A DNA stretch of 64,000 bases from Pseudomonas poae (lineage in GTDB: Bacteria; Pseudomonadota; Gammaproteobacteria; Pseudomonadales; Pseudomonadaceae), in assembly GCA_028869255.1 (NCBI GenBank), contig CP110972.1:4991001-5055000 (forward strand), written 5' to 3'. The notes under the pieces are model-generated. The model was not told where the DNA came from. It ran no database searches and saw nothing but the letters and a program-made list of their open reading frames with translations. The translations under genes were made by a program, and so were the position numbers. Of this stretch, positions 48,021 through 57,528 are shown one piece after another (the stretch's first letter is position 1; every line of letters starts with the position of its first letter).

Positions 48021-49190
48021 ATGTTCAAACCGACCAGGTTGTCCTTCACCCTGGCCGCACTGCTGGCCAGTGCGGTCGTACAGGCCGACATCGAGGTGCC
48101 ACTGGGCAGTACGCAACGCGTCACCCAGTTGTTCGCTTACCCCAATAACTGCAACGTGATCTGCTTTCGGCCATGGACGCTGGAGCAGACCGCCGAGCAT
48201 TACCTGAACCAAAGCCTGCAGCGCGACGGCTACAGCCGGGCCAAGGTCAGCGTCAAAACCCATGACGGCCAGGTATCGGCGACCTTGAGCGGCGTGCCCG
48301 ACACCTACGGCCAGCCGTTGACAGCCTTGCTCAACACCGCCGACTTCGCCTATCAAGGCGCCAGCAAACTCAACAGCGATGGCAAGTGGGCCTACAACTG
48401 GTACCTGTTCCTGCCGCTGGGCATGGCCCTGGAAAACCGCAAAAGTATTGAGTTGCTGCACTTCCCACCGGATTATTCGCTGACCCAGGCCCAGGACTAC
48501 CTGGAATCGGCCACCACCGACCGCTGGGCCACGCTGCTCACCGACAATGGCGTGCCGGCCACCGAAACGCCGGCCTACCAGACCATCATCGACATCGCCC
48601 CCATCGCCGCGCCGTCCACGGCGGGCAAGGACCTGGAAAACGTCTACAGCTACTTCACCGACTATCAGACCCGCATGGTCCAGGAACTGAGCCTGCACGC
48701 CAACGGCTCGCTACCGATGGTCGCGTTCGGCGCCCCAGTGCGCAATTGGATCAAGCAACAATATGGGCAGACTGTCGGCGTACTGGGCCTGGCGCAGATC
48801 AGCCCGGCGGCCGGCAAAACCGTCTCGGTCCTCGGCGCCAACCACCCAAGTTACATCTGGTATGCGGCGGACCCGGATACCTATGACGGTAACGAGCAAA
48901 AAGCCGACGAGGCCGGCCTGAAGGTGATGGGCCAGGATTTGAGCGCCGCCTGCTGGCAGGCGGGGATGGGCCAGAAACCGGCCAGCGATCCGAATGTATT
49001 GCTCAAGGCGTGCATGAACACCTGGCAGGTGACGCGCAAAGAGCAGACCTGCGAGCTGTTCTACACCTCGGTGCGCAACCTGCCCCCGGAACAGGCGAAT
49101 GCCAAGTGCGCCACGCCCGCGATCAAGACTCAGCTCAAACAGCTGAAAAACGCCGCCCCGGCACCGGCCATCAGCGCGCCGGCACTCTGA
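48021..49190 (+). CDS. Secreted protein of unknown function
   Basis: A 389-residue protein with a clear Sec signal peptide (MFKPTRLSFTLAALLASAVVQA). The mature part begins DIEVPLGSTQRVTQLFAYPN and has several cysteines (NNCNVICF early, CWQAG and CEL late) that could form disulfides in the periplasm. I do not recognise a domain. It follows the Tat phosphoesterase by 120 bp on the same strand and ends in an Ala/Pro-rich tail. A strong terminator follows. Confidence 0.7.
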   Translation: MFKPTRLSFTLAALLASAVVQADIEVPLGSTQRVTQLFAYPNNCNVICFRPWTLEQTAEHYLNQSLQRDGYSRAKVSVKTHDGQVSATLSGVPDTYGQPLTALLNTADFAYQGASKLNSDGKWAYNWYLFLPLGMALENRKSIELLHFPPDYSLTQAQDYLESATTDRWATLLTDNGVPATETPAYQTIIDIAPIAAPSTAGKDLENVYSYFTDYQTRMVQELSLHANGSLPMVAFGAPVRNWIKQQYGQTVGVLGLAQISPAAGKTVSVLGANHPSYIWYAADPDTYDGNEQKADEAGLKVMGQDLSAACWQAGMGQKPASDPNVLLKACMNTWQVTRKEQTCELFYTSVRNLPPEQANAKCATPAIKTQLKQLKNAAPAPAISAPAL

Positions 49191-49207
49191 GTGCGCACAA
49201 AAAAAAA

Positions 49208-49243
49208 CCGATTTCTACTGTCAGACTTAACAGTAGAAATCGG
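49208..49243. terminator. Rho-independent terminator, usable in both directions
   Basis: CCGATTTCTACTGT pairs perfectly with ACAGTAGAAATCGG over 14 bp, with an 8-base loop. It is flanked on the left by nine A, so it terminates best on the minus strand, and may also end the plus-strand unit at 49190. Confidence 0.82.
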
Positions 49244-49337
49244 CTCCGTCTTCGGTAAGTCTTGAGCCGGGCACATCTGCTGCAAGACTGGCAGTCAGAC
49301 ACGTTCGCAGGTCGATGCAGCCCAACCAAGGAGAGTT

Positions 49338-49862
49338 ATGAAAACTCAGGCCATGGATAAGGCTAAAACCGCTGTGAGTGATTGCCTGTACCCATTCAAG
49401 ACGCTACTCGCCGAACACGGTTACCCCTCGTCCGAGCACTTCCAAGTCAGGCAAACCGCTGATGGCGAGGCCGCAGGGGTGCTGGCTCGCAAGGAATTCG
49501 ACAACCGCATGCGCATTGCCAAGGTTTCCGGCTACGCCGTGGGCGAGCGACGCCCCCACACGTTGCAGCTGTCGGCCCGCATCCACTTGTACGATTGCTG
49601 GTTCTGCGGCCTGTTACGGCACTCCTGCAACCCGAATGTGTTTTTCGACACCACCTACCTGGAGCTCTGGACCGTGCAGCCCATCGCCGCCGGCACCCTG
49701 CTGACCCTGGACTACGCCAGCACCGAGGATGCACTGTTCCGGCAGTTTGCCTGCCAGTGCGGCGAGCTGAACTGCCGGGGCTGGATCACCGGGGGCCTGG
49801 AACCCTTGAACACCGAGGGCCAGGCGTTCATGGCCAAGTGGCGAATGCGCAAACGCCCCTAG
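49338..49862 (+). CDS. SET-domain protein, putative lysine methyltransferase
   Basis: A 174-residue protein with a bacterial SET domain. The SAM/lysine pseudoknot motif appears as LRHSCNPNVFFD, followed by LWTVQPIAAGTLLTLDYAST. A post-SET zinc motif, CQCGELNCRGW, sits near residue 148 and pairs with Cys of the C-x-C-x-C type. The eukaryote-like fold suggests methylation of a protein lysine; the target is unknown. AAGGAGAG precedes the ATG. Its stop shares the palindrome CTAG with the stop of the convergent carbonic anhydrase gene. Confidence 0.82.
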   Translation: MKTQAMDKAKTAVSDCLYPFKTLLAEHGYPSSEHFQVRQTADGEAAGVLARKEFDNRMRIAKVSGYAVGERRPHTLQLSARIHLYDCWFCGLLRHSCNPNVFFDTTYLELWTVQPIAAGTLLTLDYASTEDALFRQFACQCGELNCRGWITGGLEPLNTEGQAFMAKWRMRKRP

Positions 49863-50503
49863 GCTTCACCCAACGGGCGCAGGCGATATTGCGGCGGCAG
49901 TTGCTCGAAGCCACTGATGGTGGTGTTCAAGCTCTTCCAGCGGCCATCCTTGATGCCGTAGATGCAGCCATGAATCGACAGGCTCTGCCCACGGTGCCAG
50001 GCGTTTTGCACAATGCTGGTGTGGCCGACGTTGGCCACCTGCTGAATCACGTTCAACTCGCACAGGCGATCGACGCGCTCTTCCTCAGTCGGCAATTGAG
50101 CCAGCAGCTCGCGATTTTCGTAGTAAAGGTCGCGAATGGTGCGCAACCAGCCGTCGATCAGGCCGAACTGGCGGTCCTGCATCGAGGCGCGCACGCCGCC
50201 GCAGCCATAGTGGCCGGTGACCAGGATATGTTTGACCTTGAGCACATCGACCGCGTACTGGATCACCGACAGGCAATTGAGGTCGGTGTGCAGCACCACG
50301 TTGGCCACATTGCGGTGCACAAACAGGTCGCCGGGCAACATGCCGACGATCTCGTTGGCCGGTACGCGGGCGTCGGAGCAGCCGATCCACAAGTATTCCG
50401 GGGTTTGCTGGCGGGCGAGCTTGGCGAAGAATTCGGGATCTTCCTGTTTGATCGCATCCGCCCAGCGTTCGTTGTTATCAAGCAGGTCTTGTAGTTCGTT
50501 CAT
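49859..50503 (-). CDS. can: Beta-class carbonic anhydrase
   Basis: A 214-residue beta carbonic anhydrase interconverting CO2 and bicarbonate in the cytosol. Zinc ligands and catalytic residues are C42 and D44 (GCSDARVP) and H98 and C101 (GHYGCGG), at the same positions as E. coli Can. The ATG at 50503 (MNELQDLLDNNERWADAI) is used; the longer frame upstream has no support. Fully intact. Confidence 0.94.
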   Translation of the reverse strand: MNELQDLLDNNERWADAIKQEDPEFFAKLARQQTPEYLWIGCSDARVPANEIVGMLPGDLFVHRNVANVVLHTDLNCLSVIQYAVDVLKVKHILVTGHYGCGGVRASMQDRQFGLIDGWLRTIRDLYYENRELLAQLPTEEERVDRLCELNVIQQVANVGHTSIVQNAWHRGQSLSIHGCIYGIKDGRWKSLNTTISGFEQLPPQYRLRPLGEA

Positions 50504-50642
50504 CAGGGAAAGCCTCAGGAATGATGCGCAGTTTTGTGACTGACAACCCCTCGTCCAGGTCACGCCACGCGCAAATTAGCTTGAATCTTTGGTGCGCGCA
50601 GCCTGTCCACACACTATAAGCCCCACAGTATGAGGATTGGCC

Positions 50643-51047
50643 ATGACTGAATCACGACGTCCCTACGGCGCTACGCAGCCGGAACCGATTGATGACAACG
50701 AAGACCGCATGGGCGAGATGCGCGAGCTGGATTTTGACGAGGAAGCGCCCACGGCGGAAATCGGCGAAGAGATCCCGCGTCGCGAGCGCGAGCACCTGAT
50801 GCCCGACGAACGGGTGCGCGAGGCCGGGTTGACCGGGGCTTCGACCGATGATCATGAGTCAACTGATGACGATATGAGCCCCGAAACGCTGATCCATGAG
50901 GACGGCGCGCGCGATGCTCGCGAGGCGGGTGAAGACAACCCGGCGGACTTCGACCTGAGTATCGTCGATGAAGATGAGATTGGCGGCGGAAACGGGCTGG
51001 ATGAGGCTGAACTGGCGGATATTGATCCGGTCGACGGCAACCGCTGA
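50643..51047 (+). CDS. Acidic hypothetical protein
   Basis: A 134-residue, very acidic protein rich in Asp and Glu (for example DNEDRMGEMRELDFDEEAPT, DFDLSIVDEDEIGGGN), probably largely disordered. GAGGA precedes the ATG by 6 bases, and the codon pattern is coding. I recognise no domain; similar acidic serine-kinase-like or phosphosugar-associated annotations exist in pseudomonads but are not trustworthy. It lies between can and rimI. Confidence 0.7.
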   Translation: MTESRRPYGATQPEPIDDNEDRMGEMRELDFDEEAPTAEIGEEIPRREREHLMPDERVREAGLTGASTDDHESTDDDMSPETLIHEDGARDAREAGEDNPADFDLSIVDEDEIGGGNGLDEAELADIDPVDGNR

Positions 51048-51070
51048 GATTCATTGTAAAACCGGGAACC

Positions 51071-51142
51071 TGTGGGAGCTGGCTTGCCTGCGATAGCGGT
51101 GGTGAATGATCCACCGCCATCGCGGGCAAGCCCGGCTCCCAC
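51071..51142. repeat. REPIN-like inverted repeat pair
   Basis: TGTGGGAGCTGGCTTGCCTG at the left and the inverse (GGGCAAGCCCGGCTCCCACA) at the right enclose a short spacer, and the inner arms GCGGTGG/CCACCGC also pair. It lies between a plus-strand gene end and the minus-strand rimI end, the typical site of REP doublets. Confidence 0.85.
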
Positions 51143-51171
51143 AGGGATCAGCTATTACAGAGGGGTTGAGG

Positions 51172-51623
51172 TCAGTCGACGAGGGTGCAGGCCATGACGA
51201 CCGCGTCTTCACGCCCCCCACGGCGGGGTAGTAATCCCGGCGACGGCCGATTTCGTTGAAACCGTAGCGCTCGTACAAGCGGAATGCCCCAGTATTGCTG
51301 TCACGCACCTCCAAAAAGCACTCCCGCGCATTGGCCGCATAGGCGCGGGACATCAAGTGCTCCAGCAGCGCCAAACCCAGGCCACGGCCCTGGTTCTCCG
51401 GTTTGACGGTGATATTCAGCAAGTGCGCTTCATCCAGGATGATCTGCACCACCCCATGGCCCACCTGCTGTTCCCCTTCAAACATCAGCCAGATCTGGTA
51501 CTTGCCCAGCCCGTCGAGAAAGATCCCGCGAGTCCAGGGATGGCTGAATGCTGCGTATTCGATCTTCAGTACAGCGTCGAGGTCCGCCTCGGTCATCGGG
51601 CGGAAGGATAAAGCTTCACTCAT
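51172..51623 (-). CDS. rimI: Ribosomal protein S18 alanine N-acetyltransferase RimI (one apparent frameshift)
   Basis: A GNAT acetyltransferase that acetylates the N-terminal Ala of S18. The acetyl-CoA motif ENQGRGLGLALLEHLM and ECFLEVRDSNTGAFRLYERYGF are clear. The last 20 residues are garbled in the printed frame. The C run at 51214-51219 has six bases where seven are needed. The restored frame reads YYPAVGGREDAVVMACTLVD, stop at 51172, total 150 residues, the standard RimI length. A frame running on to 51051 is an artefact. It overlaps holD, as in the E. coli holD-rimI arrangement. Confidence 0.87.
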
Positions 51624-52359
51624 CGGTACTCTTCCAGCGCGCCATCAGCCGGCGCATGGCTTGCCAGACATCAGCCTTACGCTGTGGCTCTTCCATTAAT
51701 AATTCCAGACCCGGCAGGGCCCATACCGAACCCAAGCCCTCGACCTGCAGCTCGCGGTACCAGGCTTCGGCATTGGCTTCACCGGCAAACCGCACGGCGG
51801 GCAGGCCGATCAGCCACAGGCACACGCAGGGTTCGTCTTCCAGGCGCGCCGAGACAAAGCCTTGCACAAAATCCCGCGCCGCTTCCGGGCCCTGGTCCAT
51901 GTTGCCGCGTACCAGCAGTGGCCAGCGCACCGGGTCGCCGACGATCTGCGGGCTGTCGGGCAGGCCGGCGGCGCGCAGCATGTCCTTGAGCAGCATGTAG
52001 GCCGGGTCGCGGGTCTGGAAGCGTTCACCGGTGGGCAATTCCACCAGCAGCAGGCAGCGCCCGGCCCGCAGCAATTGCAGGGCAAAACGCGGCGGCGGCA
52101 CCACCGGGGCCTTGACCACCGGCGCGGCCTCTTCGACCGCCACGGGCTTGGCCATTGGCGAGGGGCGCGGCACTTCGATCTTTGCTCGCTCCACCACCGG
52201 GCGCGCTTCGGGCACCGGTTTGACCACGGCGACCGGCGCAGCCGCCTCCTCTCCCGAAACGTCGAACGCCTCATAGGGCTCAAGCGCCTGCAGCAGCTCG
52301 GGCCGCGAGGGCGCGGCAAACGGCAGTTCGGTGCGGGGCAGCCAGTTGACCACCTGCAT
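51616..52359 (-). CDS. holD: DNA polymerase III psi subunit-like protein HolD (pseudomonad type)
   Basis: A 247-residue protein with a variable Pro/Ala/Val-rich linker (about 45-95) between an N-terminal MQVVNWLPRTELPF segment and a C-terminal RFALQLLRAGRCLLLVELPTGE domain. The gene next to rimI in P. aeruginosa was shown to encode the cryptic psi subunit of the clamp loader, and this protein has the same position and form. It overlaps rimI by 8 bp. The assignment rests on context and the N-terminus. The start may be at a codon further upstream (to 52398). Confidence 0.72.
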   Translation of the reverse strand: MQVVNWLPRTELPFAAPSRPELLQALEPYEAFDVSGEEAAAPVAVVKPVPEARPVVERAKIEVPRPSPMAKPVAVEEAAPVVKAPVVPPPRFALQLLRAGRCLLLVELPTGERFQTRDPAYMLLKDMLRAAGLPDSPQIVGDPVRWPLLVRGNMDQGPEAARDFVQGFVSARLEDEPCVCLWLIGLPAVRFAGEANAEAWYRELQVEGLGSVWALPGLELLMEEPQRKADVWQAMRRLMARWKSTDE

Positions 52360-52546
52360 GGCAGTCAAGTAAGCGCGACGTCGGGACTCGATAAGCACAG
52401 CTCGGCCACTTGTGGATAACTAAAGAGCGGGGATTCTACCGCTGTTCGTTAACAATCGCCCACTGCGCACTGACCGGCTGTGGATAAATCCCGCGCCTGA
52501 TGCAGTACAATCGCGACTTTTAATCGCCAACCAGCCGGCCATTCCG

Positions 52547-53823
52547 ATGATCGAACCCAAGCGCGTCTTGCGCGCCCTCGCCGAACACTGGGCCCTGCTT
52601 GAGCCACTGTGCGAACACTTCGACCAAGGCACCCTGAGCCTGGGCGAGCTGCGCGCACAACTGGCGGCCCAACAACTGGACAGCACGCCACAGGACATCA
52701 CCAGCCTGCTGGACGTGTGGATTCGCCTGGATATCCTGGTGCCTGTCGCCAAGAGCCCGAACCGTTTCGAGCTCAACGCGCAGATCCACGACTTCCTCGC
52801 CTATCTTCGCAAGGAGCACCGGCTTGGCCTGTGCCTGGAGATCGAAGCCTACCTGCGCCACCTCGAGCGCCTGGCCGGCTATATCCAGGACGCCTTCGAC
52901 ATCCGTGACGGCCACGACCTGGCCCGCCAACTGCGCCTGCTGGATATGCGTGTACGCGACGTGCTGAAAAAGCTCGCCAACGACGAACAGGCCCTCGCAG
53001 CCGTGGCCGACCGCGCCAAGACCAGCGACCGGCAGATCCCGTTGCGCCAGCGTTACGCCGAAGTCCTGGCGACCTGGGACGAATATGTCGAACCGATGAT
53101 CCAGCTGGTAAACGCCGACGGCGCCTTCGAGCAAGGCGTGCGCAAGGTCGAGAATGTGCTGTTGCGCATGCTCACCGAGCAGCAACGCCTCGGCCACCTG
53201 GTGGACGACGACATGCTGCTGCGTACCCACGCGCGCATCCTCGAAATGCAAACCAGCGCCCAGCTGACCTTGCGTCACGCCCGCGAATTGCTGCTGCCGC
53301 TGCGCGAGAAGCGCGCCGGCATAACGCCGTGACCCGTGGCGCGGCGCTGGCCTTGTCGGCGATTCGCCGTAAAGGTCTGGACGCGGTGCCCCAAGCGGCA
53401 ATGCCGATGTTCACCCGGCCGCAAAGCACCTTCCTCGGCAGTGCCAGCCAGGTCGAGGCCTACGTGTATGCCCTGGCGAATTTCGAGCCGAAACCGGCGC
53501 GTTTCCCCAAGGCGCACAAATCCCACAAGGGCGACGCCCAGCGTGCACCGCGCACGGTCAAGGAAATGCTCGAGCGCTGCGAAGACGCACTGCCGATGCC
53601 GGACCTGATGACCTGGCTGCTGGAGCAGGAACCGGACGGCGCCACCGACGAATTGCTGTACTGGTTCTCACGGCTCTCGCGTGAAAAGCGCTTCAAGCGC
53701 GAACGCCTGGAACGCCGCGATTACCACACACACGAGCACCAGGTCAGCCTGCGCTCCTTCGCCCTGCTCCCGGCCGGCTCCGACGCCGCCGGGAATTCCG
53801 CGAGCACACCTTATGCATCTTGA
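52547..53823 (+). CDS. mksB: Condensin subunit MksB (one apparent frameshift)
   Basis: This is the kleisin-like subunit of the MksBEF chromosome-organising complex. Two adjacent frames (52547-53332 and 53329-53823) both read as one protein. The first ends ELLLPLREKRAGITP and the second begins TRGAALALSAIRRKGL. One missing G at 53308 explains this: GAGGAAGC instead of GAGAAGC restores LLLPLREEARRHNAVTRGAA and gives 425 residues, the length of MksB. The C-terminal part overlaps the mksE start by 11 bp. It is followed by mksE and mksF. Confidence 0.85.
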
Positions 53824-54520
53824 TCTATCCGAACTGTCCCAGCTGGCGCCGATTTTTCGCGAGCTGTTCAAGGGTTACCACGTCAGCCGTCGCGACCCGG
53901 AGCTGTACGCGCAACTGTCGAACTTCCAGGACCAGTACCGCACGCTGTTCAAGGCCCTGGGCTTTGAGCTGGTGTGCGACACGCGGGGTTTCTACTACTT
54001 CGTGCCGGACTCCGCCATCGCCAGCGCGCAGGTGAACAAGACCGCCCAGCGCCTGGCGCTGTTCACTTTCATCATCGTCGAGCATCTGGCTGACCAGGGC
54101 CGTGACCCGATTGCCGTGCTCGACGGTGGCAGCCTGGGCCGCGATGAATTGCCGTCCCTGCTGGAAAAGTACCGCGACCTGTTTATCCAGGCCGAAGTAC
54201 AGACCCAGGAAGAACTCGAAGAAAAAATCATGCGCCGTATGACCCAGCTGGGTTTTGCCAGCGAAGACAACGGCATTTATCGTTTCCTGCCGCCGATGCA
54301 CCGTTTCCTCGACGTGTGCCTGTCGGTGCAGCAAGACCGCGACCTCGCGGCCAGCGTGCACAGCGTATTGCCATTGCCGGCGCCAGTGATCATCGATGAA
54401 GACAGCGATGAAAAACTGCTGAAGACCGATGACCCATTGGACTTGAGTGACTTCGCGGACGAAAGCGAGGAAGACGCCCTGGCCCGCGCCATTGCCGAAG
54501 AACAGGAGACCGACGCATGA
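53813..54520 (+). CDS. mksE: Condensin subunit MksE
   Basis: A 235-residue winged-helix accessory subunit (MukE/KITE-type) of MksBEF. It starts MHLDLSELSQLAPIFRELFKG and has a strongly acidic C-terminal tail (DEDSDEKLLKTDDPLDLSDF). The ATG at 53813 is used, because the longer frame upstream is the mksB 3' end. It overlaps mksF by four bases (ATGA), so the three genes form one translationally coupled operon. Confidence 0.87.
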   Translation: MHLDLSELSQLAPIFRELFKGYHVSRRDPELYAQLSNFQDQYRTLFKALGFELVCDTRGFYYFVPDSAIASAQVNKTAQRLALFTFIIVEHLADQGRDPIAVLDGGSLGRDELPSLLEKYRDLFIQAEVQTQEELEEKIMRRMTQLGFASEDNGIYRFLPPMHRFLDVCLSVQQDRDLAASVHSVLPLPAPVIIDEDSDEKLLKTDDPLDLSDFADESEEDALARAIAEEQETDA

Positions 54521-57356
54521 GTAAGGAACGCTACGGCATCCGCCGCTTCGCCCTATTGAACACCGCTGGTTACAGTTTGGGGCTGTTCCCGCTGGAAGAG
54601 CCGCTGTCGGTGTATGGCGCGAACAACCTGGGTAAATCCGCGTCGATCAACGCCCTGCAGTTCCCGATTCTGGCGCGCATGTCGGACATGAGTTTCGGCA
54701 AGTACACCCTGGAACAATCGCGGCGCTTCTACTTTGCCACCGACACCAGCTACATCCTCGTGGAAGTTTCGCTGCCCCACGGCCCGCATGTGATCGGCGT
54801 GGTCGGGCGCGGCCCGGGCGGTGGTTTCGGTCACCAGTTCTTCGCTTATGCCGGCAAGCTGGACCTGGCGCACTACCAGAAAAACGACACCTGCCTGCGT
54901 CAGAAAGAGCTGTTCACCAACCTTGAGCGCGAGGGCCTGAAAGCCTACGAACTCAAGCCGGATGAGTTGCGCCGCTTGCTGGTGGGCGGCCACACGTCGA
55001 TCCCGCTGGACCTGACTCTGATTCCGCTGCGCTCCACCAGCGAGCAGAGCCTGAAGACCTTCCGCGCACTGTTTATCAACTTGCTGCACATGCGCGAAAT
55101 CACGGCGGCCAAGCTCAAGCAATTGTTCCTGGATGCGTTCGAGCACAGCTTGCGTTCGGGTAGCGTGGATTACATCGCCGCGTGCGAAGAAGCCTTCCGC
55201 GATGTGCGACGCATGGAGCAGGACTACAATTCCTGGTAGCCGCCGGGCCGTTGGTTGAGGCCCTGGCCAATGGCGTGCGCCTGCGCGATGTATTGCGCGG
55301 CAAATTGCATCGCCTGTCGCCGCTGCTGGATTCGTTGCTCGGCACTTGGTCGGACTACGCGAGTGCGCGCAAGGAAGAGCTGACCATTCAGGCCGAGCAT
55401 TACCGCAACGAGCAGGACGCGCTGCAGAACGACCAGCGTGGCGGTACCCAGGAGCTGATGCGCCTGGAGCGCGAAATCAGCGGCATCCAGCGTTGGCTGG
55501 GCGAGCTGTCGGTGCTCAAGCACCGCTTTGCGCTGGTGGATGACGTGAAGGTGCTGGAACAGCAACTGCTGGCGGCCAAGGATGCTCACGATGAATTGGC
55601 CGGCGCCCTGGCGCAATCGCGGCAGTTCAGCGCCGAGGACCTGGATGAGCGCCTGCGCGACCTGGAAAAACGCCTGAAGTCGGTCAAGCAACAGCTCGAC
55701 CACGCGGACAACAACAGCTACGCCAAACTGCGCGAAGAATTCTCACAGCAGGATGTAGAGCGTCTGATGCGTTTGTTCAACAGTTCGTTGTTCAGCCTGC
55801 CATTGGGCGAGCATGGCATCACGCTGGATGAGGACGGCCAGTGGGTCAAATCCCTGGAGCAGATCCTCGACGGCTTCAAAGGCGAGCGTTTTGAAGTGCC
55901 GGGGCTGTCCATCGATATCTCCCATATCGAACCACCGGCATTGCAGGCGCTGGCGGATCGCGCGGCATTGCGCGACCAGAAAGAGCGCCTGGAAAAAGAA
56001 CTCAAGCAACTCAAGACTCAGCAGGCGGTAGCCTCTGACCGTGCCGCGAGCAAGACCCAGACCGAGGCGCTGTACCAGCAGGTGCTGGACGCGCAAAAAG
56101 CCCTCGAAGACTTCCGCCGCGCCCAAACCCTGAGCGCCGAAGAAGGCGAGAAGCTGGAAAACCTGGCGCAGATGGAAGCCGCGCAGGATGAGTTGAAGCG
56201 CTCCAGCGATGCGTTCACCGAGCGCGTCCAACAACTGTCGGCCAAGCTGCAACTGGTCGGCCGGCAGATCGGCGATATGGAAGCCAAGCAACGCACGCTG
56301 GATGACGCGTTGCGCCGTCGTCAGTTGCTGCCGGCAGACCTGCCGTTCGGCACGCCGTTCATGGACCCGGTCGACGACTCCATGGACAACCTGCTGCCGC
56401 TGCTCAATGACTATCAGGACAGCTGGCAAGGCTTGCTGCGTGCCGATGGCCAGATCGAAGCGCTGTACGCCCAGGTGCGTCTCAAGGGCGTTGCCAAGTT
56501 CGACAGCGAGGATGATGTAGAGCGCCGCCTGCAACTGCTGATCAATGCCTATGCACACCGTACCGATGAAGCCCTGACCCTCGGCAAGGCGCGCCGTGCG
56601 GCGGTCACCGATATCGCGCGGACCCTGCGCAATATCCGCAGCGACTACGACAGCCTGGAACACCAGCTGGCCTTGTTCAACCGCGAGATCAACAAACGCC
56701 AGGTGTCCAACCTGCAAAGCTTCCGCATTGTGCTGGCACCGAACAAGGAAGCCCTCAAGCATATCGACCAGATCATCCACAGTGCCGGTCAGTATGAAGA
56801 AGGCGAAACCCTGTCGGTGTTCGACCTCAGCCAAAGCGCCGAGCAAGACAACAAGAACGAAGAGGCCAAGGAATACCTGGCCCGCCTGGTGGCCGCCAAC
56901 CATAACCAGTTGGGCCTCAAGGATCTGTTCGAACTGGCCTTCGAAATCACCAAGGTGCATGGCCAGCCGGTGATCCACACCGACATCGATGGCGCCGCGT
57001 CCAACGGCACCACCATGACCATCAAGGCGCTGACCAACATGTATTTGTTGCTGCACTTGATGGACCGTGACCAGGCCGGGCGTGTGCGCTTGCCGTACTA
57101 CCTCGATGAGGCAGCGGATATCGACGAGAAGAACCAGGCAGCCCTGCTGGAAACCAGTTTGCAACTGGGCTTTGTGCCGATCCTGGCCAGTGTGAAGCCG
57201 CAGGTGTCCGCCCAGGTGGCGATCGACCTGGAAGGCGGCAGCGGGCCGAATGGTATCTACATTGATGAGGCGGACTGGAAGTACATCCGTCGCCATGATG
57301 TGGTGAAAGCCACGGTGAATGTACAGGCGGACGAGCCGGAGCTGGATGAGGTTTGA
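54517..57356 (+). CDS. mksF: SMC-like condensin ATPase MksF (one apparent frameshift)
   Basis: The SMC-type ATPase of the Mks complex. The Walker A motif GANNLGKS is at residues 34-41. Long coiled coils with a hinge follow, and the C-terminal head has the Walker B/D-loop region YLDEAADIDEKNQAALLETS. The frame breaks at 55232-55233: TTCCTGGTAG should read TTCCCTGGTAGC, giving QDYNSLVAAGPLVEALANG and a 946-residue protein. A stop after EQDYNSW is therefore probably artefactual. It should act in chromosome organisation or exclusion of plasmids. No mksG (toprim nuclease) gene follows. Confidence 0.86.
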
Positions 57357-57374
57357 TCGGCTGTACTGAAATGT

Positions 57375-57411
57375 AAAAAGGCCCCTGGGTGAGAATCCAG
57401 GGGCCTTTTTT
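57375..57411 (+). terminator. Rho-independent terminator of the mks operon
   Basis: AAAAAGGCCCCTGG, loop of about 8 bases, CCAGGGGCC followed by T6. It lies 18 bp after the mksF stop and, being A- and T-flanked, could work for both convergent units. Confidence 0.92.
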
Positions 57412-57427
57412 GTGTTGCCTGTGCCGA

Positions 57428-57519
57428 CCTCTTCGCGAGCAAGCCCGCTCGCACAGGTCACTGCGTTTATCCTGCAGGAATGCAGTCGAGTGTGGGAGCG
57501 GGCTTGCTCGCGAAGGTCG
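57428..57519. repeat. REPIN-like inverted repeat pair
   Basis: CTTCGCGAGCAAGCCCGCTC on the left and GAGCGGGCTTGCTCGCGAAG on the right form an inverted pair with TGTGGGAG-type ends and a ~35-bp spacer. It lies in the convergent gap between mksF and pqiB. Confidence 0.85.
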
Positions 57520-57528
57520 CGCCTCGGT

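Noticed and set aside
51051..51171. Extended C-terminus of RimI with a 40-residue tail
   Set aside because: The tail appears only because of the short C run at 51214-51219. It would run through the REPIN repeat.
53329..53823. A separate 164-residue gene after mksB
   Set aside because: Its sequence is the C-terminal part of MksB. One missing base at 53308 accounts for the split, and the joined length is the family length.
55743..57461. A 572-codon open frame on the minus strand
   Set aside because: Antisense to mksF, which has Walker motifs and an operon context. The frame also spans the terminator and REPIN.
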